A stretch of DNA of 64,000 bases, from contig NZ_CP173427.1 of the NCBI RefSeq assembly GCF_045038035.1, positions 1,798,001-1,862,000 on the forward strand, given 5' to 3'. Position numbers and translations under genes: made by a program. This DNA comes from Paenibacillus_F chitinolyticus_A (GTDB taxonomy: Bacteria; Bacillota; Bacilli; Paenibacillales; NBRC-103111). Positions within the stretch are counted from its first letter, which is position 1. The number at the start of each line of letters is the position of its first letter. The notes under the pieces are model-generated. The model made no database searches. It was given only the letters and a program-made list of their open reading frames with translations, and was not told where the DNA came from. Below, in pieces: positions 1 to 8,400 of the stretch.

Positions 1-2
1 AT

Positions 3-932
3 AAAGAATTGTTCGTTTATTCCATGAAAGGCTCGGTGGTGAGCCAGATGGAGAAAATTCCGTACACCGAGATCGCGATCGGCGATTTGACCGGAGACGG
101 AGTGCCTGAGGTGGCCGCCCTGCTTCTCGACCGCGACAAGCTGGATGCTTCCGCTTCTTTATACTCGTTCAAAAACGGGGAGAAGAAGCTGCTGCAGAAG
201 CTGCCCATGGACGGCGGCGTCAACGGTTACTACCAGGTCATGATCGGCAAAGCCACCGATTCGCAGAACGGGATTTTCGTGGACGCGGGGCTTGGGGCCA
301 ATACGTCCTATACCTCTCTCTTGGTCTGGAACAACGGCAAACTTAAAGACGTTTTCAGTGCCAAGGACGAACAGGGGAACGTTCAAACCTTCAAGGAATA
401 CAAAGGAAGATCCCAAGACATCAACGGAGACGGTATTATGGAGATCGAGCTGCTTAAGATCCCTCCTTTTATCGAGAACAGCAATCCGACCGATATGCCC
501 TGGATCCACCAGTGGTATCAGTGGGACGGCGCGAACGGGCTCAAATGGGTGCACGAAAATTACTACGACAACAATGTCACGTACCGGTTTGATTTTCCCG
601 AATCGTGGAGAGGCAAAATTACGCTGGAACGGTCCAAAAGCGATCGTGCCGACGGGTATACGACTTTTTATTATTTAAGCGCGAACCGCAAGGAAAAGGC
701 GGAGCTCCTGACCATCCGGTATTACCCGACGGAGCAGTGGGAGAACATGAAGAACGAGCTGCAGAAGAAGGAAATCGACTTCGTGGAACTTGATACGTCG
801 TACGGACGCAAAACCGTAGCGTTTTTGCCGGAGAAGCCGACGAACCTGTCCGTCAAATCCTTGCAGGAATATAACCAGATGAAACTCGGATTGAAAGATA
901 TACAGGAGCGGCTGAAGCCGGTCTATTATTAG
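3..932 (+). CDS. FG-GAP/VCBS-type repeat protein, 5' end missing
   Basis: The reading frame is open to the left edge, so the true start and any signal peptide lie outside the window; 309 residues are visible. Two calcium-loop-like repeats are readable, GDLTGDGVPEVAALLLDRD near residue 25 and DINGDGIMEIELL near residue 140, as in integrin-type beta-propeller (FG-GAP) surface proteins. The family is usually exported and binds ligands or calcium. The stop lies 20 bases before the response regulator, so the three genes probably form one operon and this protein may be an accessory or output of the two-component system. The exact function is unknown. Confidence 0.7.
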   Translation, partial: KELFVYSMKGSVVSQMEKIPYTEIAIGDLTGDGVPEVAALLLDRDKLDASASLYSFKNGEKKLLQKLPMDGGVNGYYQVMIGKATDSQNGIFVDAGLGANTSYTSLLVWNNGKLKDVFSAKDEQGNVQTFKEYKGRSQDINGDGIMEIELLKIPPFIENSNPTDMPWIHQWYQWDGANGLKWVHENYYDNNVTYRFDFPESWRGKITLERSKSDRADGYTTFYYLSANRKEKAELLTIRYYPTEQWENMKNELQKKEIDFVELDTSYGRKTVAFLPEKPTNLSVKSLQEYNQMKLGLKDIQERLKPVYY

Positions 933-952
933 AGAAGGGGAGGGAGACCGGA

Positions 953-1669
953 ATGAGAGTACTGATTTTGGAAGATGAAGAATCGATCCGCGGATTTATC
1001 CGGATTAATCTTAAACGCAACGATATTGATGTTACGGAGGCGGCGACGGGCGAGGAAGCCCTCCAGCTTGTAAAGGATGAAGGCCCTTTTCACATTGCCA
1101 TTCTGGATGTTATGCTCCCGACTCAATTATCGGGATTCGACGTGTGCGCGCAGCTGCGGAAAATGTACCCGAAGATGGGCATCATCATGCTGACCGCGAA
1201 ATCGCAGGATACGGACAAAGCCGAAGGTCTGGAGATCGGAGCGGACGATTACGTGACGAAGCCGTTCAGCCCGGTAGAGCTCATCGCGAGAATTAAGGCC
1301 CTCTACCGGAGGCTGGAAATTCCCGAGCAGGAATCGGTCAAACAGAGCCTGAGCTCCGGCATCTTTACGCTGCAATTGAAGGAACGGAAACTGTTTAAGG
1401 GACGGACCGAAATCGATATCACGCCGACCGAGTTTGCCATTCTGAAGCTGTTCATGGAACAGCCCGACCAGGGGATTTCCCGGGATGAAATTCTGGATGC
1501 CGTATGGGGTAAGCATTTTGTCGGCGATTTAAAAATCGTGGACGTCAACATCCGCCGTATCCGCCAAAAAATCGAGGTAGATCCGTCGCACCCTGCACAT
1601 ATCGAAACCGTTTGGGGTTATGGGTACCTCTGGAAGAAGGAATCCGCCCTTGAGCAGCATAAGGAGTAA
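953..1669 (+). CDS. OmpR/PhoB-family response regulator
   Basis: A 238-residue two-domain regulator. The receiver domain (about 1-120) has the acidic cluster LEDEES at the N-terminus, phospho-acceptor Asp52 in ILDVMLP, the conserved Thr in MLTAK and Lys in VTKPFSP. The C-terminal winged helix (about 135-230) has ITPTEFAILKLF and the recognition region VDVNIRRIRQKIE followed by TVWGYGY, all typical of OmpR/PhoB DNA-binding domains. The ATG follows GGGGAGGGAGACCGGA. It overlaps the kinase gene by 20 bases, which implies translational coupling and a cognate pair. The regulon cannot be told from the sequence; PhoP and ResD are the nearest family types. Confidence 0.93.
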   Translation: MRVLILEDEESIRGFIRINLKRNDIDVTEAATGEEALQLVKDEGPFHIAILDVMLPTQLSGFDVCAQLRKMYPKMGIIMLTAKSQDTDKAEGLEIGADDYVTKPFSPVELIARIKALYRRLEIPEQESVKQSLSSGIFTLQLKERKLFKGRTEIDITPTEFAILKLFMEQPDQGISRDEILDAVWGKHFVGDLKIVDVNIRRIRQKIEVDPSHPAHIETVWGYGYLWKKESALEQHKE

Positions 1670-3056
1670 AGTCGTCTGGAATTTTCTGCTGATCATCGTA
1701 TTTATTGTGCTGCTTCTCGGAGGCTTGTTTCTGGGAACCATCTACCAATATTATTACGGAAGCGCCCTTCAGGCCCTAAGTGAACGGGCCAAATTCACAG
1801 TCGACTACAACAACCGCTACAATTCGCTTTCTCCTCTCCAGGAGAGGGCCCGCAACATTTTAAAAGAGCTTGCGAAGGACGAAATCAGCCGGGTCGAGGT
1901 GTTGGACCTTGAAGGGAATCTGATCCGGGATTCGTACGGGTTTACCTCCAAACGCAAAATCGATACGTCGGACGTCCAGTCCGCTTTGCTCGGAGAGCCC
2001 GGCAAGTGGATCGGGTTGAATACCGACACCAAAGAGAGGATCATGGCGCTTTCCTATCCCCTCAAGAACGGGGACCGCGTCGTCGGCGTCCTGCGCTACA
2101 CGACTTCGATCGAGCAGGTAGACCGGATGGTCATGCGGACAGCCTGGATCATCATCGGCATCGGCGTGGCCGTCATTCTCGTATCGCTGGCGGTCAGTCT
2201 GCTTCTCGCCAACCGGATCGTGAGACCTATCCGCGAGGTCACGGACGTCGCCCAGAGCATGGCCCAGGGGGATTTCCACAACAAGGCCGTCAAACGGCAT
2301 GACGACGAGGTCGGGCATCTGGCGGATACGCTCAACTATATGGCGGACGAAATTCTCCGCAACGACCGCCTGAAGAACGAGTTTATTTCCTCGATCTCCC
2401 ACGAGCTGCGGACGCCGTTAACGTCGATTAAAGGCTGGAGCGAGACGCTGGTTTCGGGTGACCTGAACGAGAAGGAAGAAACGCTTACGGGACTTTCCGT
2501 CATTTCCAAAGAAACGGATCGTCTGATCGGGCTGGTCGAAGACCTCCTCGATTTCTCCAAGCTCCAGTCCGGCAATATGAAAATGCACCGTGAACCGGTG
2601 GACGTCAACCGCCTCGTGAAAGACATTTATCAGCAGTTTGCGGGGAACTGCCAGAGGCGCAGAATGGAGCTGCAAATTTCCCTTGCGGAAAACAGCCTCT
2701 ACGTTTTCGGGGATCAGAACCGGCTCAAGCAGGTGTTGATCAACTTGCTTGACAATGCGATGAAATTCACGCAGGAAAACGGGGTAATCCGCATCATGAC
2801 CCGCACGGAAGGCAGCCTCGTGCAGCTGATCGTGGAAGATGAGGGCGAAGGGATTTCACCGGAAGCGGTGAAGTATGTGACGGAGAAGTTTTACAAGGCC
2901 GACAACCGGCAGCCGGGCAGCGGCCTGGGTCTGTCCATTTGCCAGGAAATCGCCCAACTTCACGGAGGAACGCTGCAGGTCACGAGCGAGCTCGGGCAGG
3001 GAACGAACGTAACGGTCGAGCTTCCGCGCATGCCGGAAGAGGAGAAGGTTCTGTAA
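1650..3056 (+). CDS. HAMP-domain sensor histidine kinase
   Basis: A membrane sensor kinase partnered with the upstream regulator. From the chosen TTG start (468 residues) it has a transmembrane helix near residues 10-30, an extracytoplasmic sensor domain of about 130 residues, a second helix (IIIGIGVAVILVSLAVSLLL), HAMP, the HisKA box SISHELRTPLTS with phospho-acceptor His251, and the N box (INLLDNAMKFT), G1 (DEGEGI) and G2 (GSGLGLSI) of the ATPase domain. The reading frame also allows an ATG 30 bases upstream, but the TTG has GAAGAAGGAA placed properly before it and starts just ahead of the first helix. Ligand unknown. Confidence 0.9.
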   Translation: MSSIRSKVVWNFLLIIVFIVLLLGGLFLGTIYQYYYGSALQALSERAKFTVDYNNRYNSLSPLQERARNILKELAKDEISRVEVLDLEGNLIRDSYGFTSKRKIDTSDVQSALLGEPGKWIGLNTDTKERIMALSYPLKNGDRVVGVLRYTTSIEQVDRMVMRTAWIIIGIGVAVILVSLAVSLLLANRIVRPIREVTDVAQSMAQGDFHNKAVKRHDDEVGHLADTLNYMADEILRNDRLKNEFISSISHELRTPLTSIKGWSETLVSGDLNEKEETLTGLSVISKETDRLIGLVEDLLDFSKLQSGNMKMHREPVDVNRLVKDIYQQFAGNCQRRRMELQISLAENSLYVFGDQNRLKQVLINLLDNAMKFTQENGVIRIMTRTEGSLVQLIVEDEGEGISPEAVKYVTEKFYKADNRQPGSGLGLSICQEIAQLHGGTLQVTSELGQGTNVTVELPRMPEEEKVL

Positions 3057-3292
3057 ACGGAATGCCGCGCGGCCTGTCACGAACGTTTGCGTTCAGACCA
3101 ACGGGAGATCGCTTCGGCCGGCGGCGTTTGACGAGCATTTTTGCGGTAACGCCGGTTCCCGGCACGCAGCAGGGCATTACATAACGGTGATCGGCCTTAT
3201 GCGAGCGGCACGCCGGTTGCACCGGTTCCGCTTGTTCATGCAACCCTCGGGGCAATCCCCGGGACAGAACTACACCGACACATTCAACTAAG
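3057..3292 (+). other. Untranslated stretch with several hairpins after the kinase gene
   Basis: No convincing reading frame is present between the kinase stop and the terminator. The DNA holds clear local inverted repeats: GGTTGCA (3215-3221) with TGCAACC (3239-3245), and CGGGG (3248-3252) with CCCCG (3257-3261). It could be a 3' untranslated region, a small RNA or a leader ending at the terminator that follows. No known riboswitch consensus fits along its full length. Confidence 0.35.
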
Positions 3293-3323
3293 AGACCCGA
3301 TGGAATTCCGTCGGGTCTTTTTT
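3293..3323 (+). terminator. Rho-independent terminator
   Basis: Perfect stem AGACCCGA / TCGGGTCT with a 10-base loop, followed directly by a run of Ts. It ends the two-component operon, or the RNA of the structured stretch before it, ahead of rsgA. Confidence 0.9.
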
Positions 3324-3434
3324 GCCGTTTGCGGCCGGGAGGTAAAAAACAGCTATGAATGATTGTTTCCCGGTTAATTCGGAGCTTTTCCTGCTAGACT
3401 GGGAAGCAGATAGGATGAAAGGTGTGTTCACGGA

Positions 3435-4511
3435 TTGAATTTAACTGAATTAGGCTGGAACGAAGAGCTCCGGCAAGCTTTGACGGATATGTCGGCGGAA
3501 GGTCTCACGGCAGGCCGCGTCGCGCTTGAACATAAGAGAATGTACCGGGTCAAAACCGGCTCCGGCGAAGTGCTCGCCGAGGTGTCGGGCAGTATGCGCT
3601 ACCAGGCGCGCAGCCGGGGAGATTACCCCGCGGTCGGCGACTGGGTGGCCTTAAGCGTGCGCGAGGAAGAGGGCCGCGCCACCATTCACGGCGTCCTGCC
3701 GAGAAAAAGCATGTTCGTCCGCAAAGTGGCGGGCAACGTGACCGAAGAGCAGATTGTCGCCGCGAACGTCGATGTCATCTTCCTCGTCAACGCGCTCAAT
3801 GCGGATTATAATCTCCGCCGGCTGGAGCGCTACCTCGTCATGGCATGGGAGAGCGGCGCCTCTCCGGTCATCATCCTCAGCAAGGCGGACCTGTGCGCCT
3901 CGCCCGAGGAAGTGGCCCTCCGGGTCGCCGAGACGGAGGCCATAGCGCCGGGCGTGCCCGTCCATGCCGTCAGCTCGCTCCTCGGCGAAGGGGTGGAGGG
4001 CCTCCGCGCCGCCTACCTCGGCATCGGCCGGACGGCCGCAGTCGCCGGGTCCTCCGGAGCGGGGAAGTCCACGCTCATCAACGCGCTGCTGGGCCGCGAG
4101 GCGATGGACACCGGCGAGATCCGGGAGGACGACGCCCGGGGCCGCCATACGACGACCCACCGCGAGCTTCTCCTGCTCCCCGGCGGGGGCGTGCTGATCG
4201 ATACGCCCGGCATGCGCGAGCTTCAGCTGTGGGAGGCGGACAGCGGGCTCAGCCAGTCGTTCGACGATGTCGAGACGCTGGCGGCCTCCTGCCGCTTCCC
4301 GGACTGCCGCCACAACAGCGAACCGGGCTGCGCCGTGAGAGGCGCCATAGAAGACGGGACGCTGGACCGGGCGCGCTATGACAGCTACGTCAAGCTGCAG
4401 AAGGAGCTGGCCTTCCTGGCCCGCAAGGAGAGCAAATCCCTTCAGACTGCGGAGAAGGACAAGTGGAAGAAGATCCACAAGGAGATGAGGCGCAAGCCCC
4501 CCAAGCCATAA
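3435..4511 (+). CDS. rsgA: Ribosome small-subunit GTPase RsgA
   Basis: A circularly permuted GTPase that assists late maturation of the 30S subunit. The 358-residue protein has an N-terminal OB-fold (about 30-85), then the G4 motif SKAD, the P-loop GSSGAGKST, the switch region GRHTTTHRE and G3 DTPGM in the permuted order that defines the family. A zinc knuckle follows near residue 285 (CRFPDCRHNSEPGC, Cys-Cys-His-Cys), then a basic C-terminus. It starts with TTG at 3435 preceded by GAAAGGTG. In B. subtilis the homologue (yloQ, also called cpgA) lies elsewhere, beside prkC, so the setting differs here; the gene stands alone. Confidence 0.96.
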   Translation: MNLTELGWNEELRQALTDMSAEGLTAGRVALEHKRMYRVKTGSGEVLAEVSGSMRYQARSRGDYPAVGDWVALSVREEEGRATIHGVLPRKSMFVRKVAGNVTEEQIVAANVDVIFLVNALNADYNLRRLERYLVMAWESGASPVIILSKADLCASPEEVALRVAETEAIAPGVPVHAVSSLLGEGVEGLRAAYLGIGRTAAVAGSSGAGKSTLINALLGREAMDTGEIREDDARGRHTTTHRELLLLPGGGVLIDTPGMRELQLWEADSGLSQSFDDVETLAASCRFPDCRHNSEPGCAVRGAIEDGTLDRARYDSYVKLQKELAFLARKESKSLQTAEKDKWKKIHKEMRRKPPKP

Positions 4512-4643
4512 AAAGCGGCGGAACCGCGATCCGGGCGCGAGTGCGGACCCGGTTCCCCGGATTCACCTCCTGTTCAACTAAATGCGCGAATCAGTGGCCT
4601 TTCGCCCAGCCGTGCATATGTTGAAGGCAGGGGGTGTTTGTTG

Positions 4644-4964
4644 ATGCAAAAGCACGAAGCGAAGTCCTTGTGTCAGCAGCATAAATACCGGTACGTTCTC
4701 ATTCAACTGAACGACGGTACTGTGCATGACGGAATAATCGAGAATGTCGACGATGATTATGTATATCTGGCCATTCCCGTGGGCGGCAGAGCGGACGGAG
4801 AAAGCGAGACACGGGCGTTCGGCTGGGGATACCCGTATTACGGCTACCCTTACTATGGATATTTTCCTTACGGCGGGTACCCTTATTATCCGCGGCGCCG
4901 CTTTTACCGGGGGATCTTTCCTCTGGTGGCTTTGACGGTCCTTTCGCTGCTTCCGTACTATTGA
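4644..4964 (+). CDS. Small LSm-like protein with a tyrosine/glycine-rich tail
   Basis: A 106-residue protein that I cannot match to a named family. Residues about 14-50 (YVLIQLNDGTVHDGIIENVD, then DDYVYLAIPV) look like the first strands of an Sm/LSm fold, which usually binds RNA or builds rings. Residues about 62-82 are a tyrosine/glycine/proline repeat (GYPYYGYPYYGYFPYGGYPYY), then an arginine cluster and a hydrophobic end (FPLVALTVLSLLPYY) that could insert in a membrane. ATG at 4644 is chosen over in-frame TTGs because CAGGGGGTG lies seven bases upstream. A terminator follows at once. Similar short YYGYPYYG proteins are known in Bacillales as spore- or envelope-associated hypotheticals; that link is inferred. 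Confidence 0.72.
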   Translation: MQKHEAKSLCQQHKYRYVLIQLNDGTVHDGIIENVDDDYVYLAIPVGGRADGESETRAFGWGYPYYGYPYYGYFPYGGYPYYPRRRFYRGIFPLVALTVLSLLPYY

Positions 4965-4976
4965 TGCAAAAATCCA

Positions 4977-5022
4977 AAACCGCCCGCAGAGACATCCGTC
5001 TTCCGGCGGTTTTACCTTTTTC
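4977..5022 (+). terminator. Rho-independent terminator
   Basis: Stem AAACCGCC (4977-4984) with GGCGGTTT (5005-5012), continuing into TTACCTTTTT. It separates the small tyrosine-rich gene from the HIT gene. Confidence 0.75.
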
Positions 5023-5137
5023 CGGAACGCCGCTCACTTTTTATTTTCTTTTTGACCCGTTATTCAGTATGATAAAAATATACATACAAATCTATGCATA
5101 TGAGCATGTACGACTCGATAAAGGAGGAGACGAAACA

Positions 5138-5485
5138 GTGGATTGCTTATTCTGCAAAATCAGAGACGGACAAATTCCTTCCAAGCAGGTATACGAAGAC
5201 GAGCAGGTGCTGGCTTTTCACGATATCCAGCCGGCCGCTCCGGTGCATATCCTGATCATTCCGAAGAAGCATATCGCCTCGATGAAAGACGCCGGAGAAG
5301 AAGACTGGGCGCTGATCGGTTCGGTTCACAAGGCCGCGCAGCAAATCGCCCGGGATTTCGGTATCGAAGAGAGCGGCTACCGGCTCATCAACAACTGCGG
5401 ACCCGACAGCGGACAAGTGGTTTTCCACATCCATTACCACCTGCTCGGCGGCACGAATTTGGGCCCTCTAGTAGCTCAAAGATAA
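5138..5485 (+). CDS. HIT-family (histidine triad) nucleotide-binding protein
   Basis: A 115-residue cytoplasmic HIT protein, likely a dimeric purine-nucleoside phosphoramidase like Hint/YcfF. The zinc-binding N-terminal pair CLFC is followed by DEQVLAFHDIQPAAPVHILI, and the active-site triad HIHYHLLGG lies at about residues 98-106. The GTG start has the full Shine-Dalgarno AAGGAGGAGA seven bases before it; a longer in-frame reading exists but has no such site and would add about 60 non-homologous residues. Substrates in the cell are not known for most members. Confidence 0.95.
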   Translation: MDCLFCKIRDGQIPSKQVYEDEQVLAFHDIQPAAPVHILIIPKKHIASMKDAGEEDWALIGSVHKAAQQIARDFGIEESGYRLINNCGPDSGQVVFHIHYHLLGGTNLGPLVAQR

Positions 5486-5523
5486 TTCATAGAATTTATT
5501 GTCATAGGAGTAAAGCTTTTAGG

Positions 5524-5553
5524 TTGACACCTAGAAACGTTTTCCCCTATAAT
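5524..5553 (+). promoter_or_regulatory. SigA-type promoter of rpsU-yqeY
   Basis: TTGACA at 5524-5529 and TATAAT at 5548-5553 with an 18-base spacer. Transcription would start near 5560, leaving a leader of about 50 bases before rpsU. Confidence 0.85.
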
Positions 5554-5607
5554 GAAGTTTGATGAACCGCTTTGATTGGACGGTCTGTTCGGAGGGAGGG
5601 AAAACTG

Positions 5608-5781
5608 GTGTCAGAAACTCGAGTTCGCAAGAATGAAACCATAGATGCTGCACTTCGCCGCTTTAAGCGTTCCATTGCTAAGGATGGCGTATTGGCGGAG
5701 ATTAAAAAGCGCAAGCACTACGAGAAGCCGAGCGTTAAGCGCAAAAAGAAATCTGAGGCTGCTCGTAAGAGAAAGTTCTAG
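5608..5781 (+). CDS. rpsU: 30S ribosomal protein S21
   Basis: A 57-residue basic protein: SETRVRKNETIDAALRRFKR at the N-terminus and a lysine/arginine tail KRKKKSEAARKRKF, as in Bacillales S21. It binds near the anti-Shine-Dalgarno end of 16S rRNA and helps start translation. The GTG start is set by GGAGGGAGGG ending seven bases upstream; the longer in-frame reading would add a non-conserved dozen residues. It is followed after 16 bases by yqeY, whose ribosome binding site overlaps the rpsU stop, the standard rpsU-yqeY pair of Bacillales. Confidence 0.97.
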   Translation: MSETRVRKNETIDAALRRFKRSIAKDGVLAEIKKRKHYEKPSVKRKKKSEAARKRKF

Positions 5782-5797
5782 GAGGCAACCCAAGTTC

Positions 5798-6238
5798 ATG
5801 AGCTTAAGCGAACGTTTGAACGATGATATGAAGCAAGCGATGAAGAGTCAAGACAAGTTTACACTCTCCGTAATCCGTATGGTAAAAGCATCTATCAAGA
5901 ATATCGAGATAGACCAGCGACGAACCTTAGATGACAATGAAGTGCTTGATGTTCTGAATCGCGAAGTCAAACAACGCAAAGATTCCCTCCAAGAATTTAA
6001 AAACGCCGGCCGGGACGATTTGGCCGACAGCCTGCACGCTGAGATCGACATTCTAATGAAGTACCTGCCGCAGCAGTTAACAGAGGAAGAAGTAAGCGCA
6101 ATTGTAAAGCAGACCATCCAAGAAGTTGGCGCTTCCTCCAAAGCGGATATGGGAAAAGTAATGTCGGCCCTCATGCCGAAAGTTAAAGGTCGGGCTGACG
6201 GGAAATTAGTTAACCAACTGGTGCAACAGAACCTGTAA
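5798..6238 (+). CDS. yqeY: GatB/YqeY-domain protein
   Basis: A 146-residue helical protein related to the tRNA-binding C-terminal domain of the GatB amidotransferase subunit. MSLSERLNDDMKQAMKSQDK opens it, and MKYLPQQLTEEEVSAIVKQT and the glycine-rich MGKVMSALMPKVKGRADG are family hallmarks. The role of YqeY is not settled; a link to tRNA-dependent transamidation is presumed. Its Shine-Dalgarno AGGAGG overlaps the stop codon of rpsU, so the two are translated from one message, which ends at the terminator that follows. Confidence 0.95.
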   Translation: MSLSERLNDDMKQAMKSQDKFTLSVIRMVKASIKNIEIDQRRTLDDNEVLDVLNREVKQRKDSLQEFKNAGRDDLADSLHAEIDILMKYLPQQLTEEEVSAIVKQTIQEVGASSKADMGKVMSALMPKVKGRADGKLVNQLVQQNL

Positions 6239-6251
6239 TAAACCGACGGGG

Positions 6252-6281
6252 TCGGAAGCAGTGATGCTTCCGGCCTTTTTT
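6252..6281 (+). terminator. Rho-independent terminator of rpsU-yqeY
   Basis: Stem CGGAAGCA / TGCTTCCG around the loop GTGA, then GCC and a run of seven Ts. Confidence 0.92.
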
Positions 6282-6380
6282 CATAGCCGGAAAACGGTAA
6301 AACGGAGGCCGCCGAGCAAACAAGATAAGCGGCTGCTTCGGCTTGTCCGCGGAGCCTGCCGCCAACTTATGAACATTTGG

Positions 6381-6406
6381 TGAAACGTTTTTCATCCCGT
6401 TACGTA
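6381..6406 (+). promoter_or_regulatory. Predicted SigW-type ECF promoter for nfeD-floA
   Basis: TGAAAC at 6381-6386 and CGTA at 6403-6406 with a 16-base spacer match the SigW consensus TGAAAC-N16/17-CGTA. In B. subtilis the orthologous yqeZ-yqfA-yqfB operon is a known SigW target, so site and context agree. It lies 41 bases before the nfeD start. Confidence 0.8.
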
Positions 6407-6446
6407 AAAAAGACTATAAGACAGTTACAGGGTTAGGAGGTAAGCC

Positions 6447-7217
6447 ATGATCAGCTTACGGAGAACATTTCTGGGCTGTGCCGGGGTCGTCGGATCAATC
6501 GGCTGCCTGCCCGGTTTGGCGGCGGCATCAGCCGCGACTGCGGCGCAGCAGGGCTTTACGAGTGCGCTTGGCGGTTTCCTGACACATCCGGCCGTTGCCG
6601 CGATCCTGCTTCTGATCGGAATTGTCGGAATCGGGCTCGAGCTGCTTTTCTGGACGTTCGGTCTTCTCGGGTCGGTCGGGGTTATCGGCTTCGGGCTGTA
6701 TTTCCTCGGCAATTATCTTGTCGGGGGAGCGGGGTCCGGAGATATCGGGCTGTTCGTTTTGGGCGTGCTGCTTCTGCTGCTTGAACTGATCATTCCGAGC
6801 TTCGGCATACTCGGCATAGCCGGTAGTATCTCCTTGTTCAGCGGAGTGATTCTGGCGGCCGACAACCCTCAGACGGCTGCGCTATTGCTCGTCATCGCTT
6901 TCGTTGGGGCGGCTGTTCTTCTCTTTATCGCCGTCAAGAAGTTTCCGGCAAGGGGAGTATGGAACCGTTTTATCCTCAAGGAGGAGCTGACTACCGAACA
7001 AGGCTTTGTGTCCAGTTCGTTCAAGCTGCATCTTATGGGGCAGACGGGAACTTCGCTTACGCCGCTTCGTCCGTCCGGTACCGCCCAATTCGGGGAAGAC
7101 CGCGTGGATGTGGTAACGGAAGGCGGATTTATTCCTGCCGGACGCCTGGTTAAGGTCGTTCTCGTGGAAGGCAGCAGAGTTGTGGTGCATGAAGAAGTAG
7201 CCGGCGCAGAAAAATAA
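6447..7217 (+). CDS. nfeD: NfeD-family membrane protein
   Basis: Partner of the flotillin FloA in membrane-domain organisation. The 256-residue protein has a signal-anchor segment (about 8-32), four or five closely packed hydrophobic helices between about 48 and 165 (the NfeD core), and a C-terminal soluble beta-rich OB domain (about 195-250; GTAQFGEDRVDVVTEGGFIP, LVKVVLVEGSRVVVHE). It lacks the ClpP-like serine protease domain of long NfeD proteins and so is the short form. Start ATG follows TTAGGAGGTAAGCC. It is 52 bases ahead of floA and under the predicted SigW promoter. Confidence 0.92.
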   Translation: MISLRRTFLGCAGVVGSIGCLPGLAAASAATAAQQGFTSALGGFLTHPAVAAILLLIGIVGIGLELLFWTFGLLGSVGVIGFGLYFLGNYLVGGAGSGDIGLFVLGVLLLLLELIIPSFGILGIAGSISLFSGVILAADNPQTAALLLVIAFVGAAVLLFIAVKKFPARGVWNRFILKEELTTEQGFVSSSFKLHLMGQTGTSLTPLRPSGTAQFGEDRVDVVTEGGFIPAGRLVKVVLVEGSRVVVHEEVAGAEK

Positions 7218-7269
7218 GGTACAGCCGGAAGAGCGCCATTTAATTACGTAAAGGGAGGTTTTTTGACAC

Positions 7270-8253
7270 ATGGAATCTTATTTTTATCTGTTGATTGCCG
7301 CAGTGGTTCTGATTTTGTTGATGGTATTTTTCACGTTCGTTCCGGTTATGCTCTGGATCTCCGCTCTGGCATCGGGCGTACGTATCAGTATTTTGACGCT
7401 GGTGGCGATGAGGCTGCGGCGCGTTATTCCGAGCCGGATCGTGAATCCGCTCATTAAAGCGACGAAAGCCGGGCTGGGACTGAACATTAACCAGTTGGAA
7501 AGCCACTATCTGGCTGGCGGTAACGTTGACCGCGTTGTCAATGCCCTGATCGCGGCACACCGCGCGGATATCCAACTGCCGTTCGAGCGGGCGGCTGCCA
7601 TCGATCTGGCCGGCCGTGACGTGCTCCAGGCCGTTCAAATGAGCGTAAACCCGCGTGTCATCGAGACACCGACCGTTTCCGCGGTGGCCAAAGACGGGAT
7701 CGAAGTGAAAGTTATCGCCCGGGTAACGGTTCGGGCGAACATCGACCGCCTCGTCGGGGGTGCCGGCGAAGAAACGATTATCGCCCGTGTCGGCGAGGGG
7801 ATCGTGACGACTGTCGGTTCCAGCGGCTCGCATAAGGACGTTCTTGAAAATCCGGATATGATTTCCCGGACCGTACTCGGTAAAGGTCTGGATGCGGGTA
7901 CCGCTTTTGAGATCTTGTCTATTGATATCGCGGATGTCGACGTAGGCAAGAACATCGGAGCGCACCTTCAAACCGAGCAAGCCGAAGCCGACAAGCGGAT
8001 CGCGCAGGCCAAAGCGGAAGAACGCCGCGCCATGGCCGTTGCCCAAGAGCAGGAAATGAAAGCCCGCGTCGTGGAAATGAGAGCGAAAGTCGTCGAGGCC
8101 GAATCCGAGGTGCCTCAGGCAATGGCGGATGCTATGCGTAACGGCAAGCTCGGCGTAATGGACTACATGAATTATAAAAATATCGATGCCGATACGCATA
8201 TGCGCAGTTCCATCGGCAAAATGTCGGAAGAGGGCAAAGAAGACAAAGAATAA
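7270..8253 (+). CDS. floA: Flotillin-like protein FloA
   Basis: A 327-residue membrane scaffold protein that marks fluid-regulating membrane microdomains. It has an N-terminal hairpin membrane segment (YFYLLIAAVVLILLMVFFTF, to about residue 32), a short basic linker, an SPFH-like domain (about 60-230; AVQMSVNPRVIETP and VKVIARVTVRANIDRLVGGA) and a C-terminal coiled coil rich in Ala/Glu (QAEADKRIAQAKAEERRAMA, about 235-290). The length and order match YqfA of B. subtilis. It is cotranscribed with nfeD and probably the next gene, as in B. subtilis, where the set responds to envelope stress through SigW. Confidence 0.96.
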   Translation: MESYFYLLIAAVVLILLMVFFTFVPVMLWISALASGVRISILTLVAMRLRRVIPSRIVNPLIKATKAGLGLNINQLESHYLAGGNVDRVVNALIAAHRADIQLPFERAAAIDLAGRDVLQAVQMSVNPRVIETPTVSAVAKDGIEVKVIARVTVRANIDRLVGGAGEETIIARVGEGIVTTVGSSGSHKDVLENPDMISRTVLGKGLDAGTAFEILSIDIADVDVGKNIGAHLQTEQAEADKRIAQAKAEERRAMAVAQEQEMKARVVEMRAKVVEAESEVPQAMADAMRNGKLGVMDYMNYKNIDADTHMRSSIGKMSEEGKEDKE

Positions 8254-8400
8254 AGGCGGTAGAAAATCTCCGGGCTCTGCCCGGCAGATGTGCCGGTTCC
8301 ACCCGGACACGGAGGGAATCGGCATCCCTTTATTAGTTGCTTCACCGAAGTTTACCGGGGGATCTCTTGTCGAGATTGATCCGGGAAAGGGGGCGTGGTG

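Noticed and set aside
3165..3245. Possible c-di-GMP (GEMM) riboswitch behind the kinase gene
   Set aside because: CACGCAGCAGGGCA resembles the first GEMM block, but the second conserved block with its tetraloop receptor is absent and a terminator, not a gene, follows.
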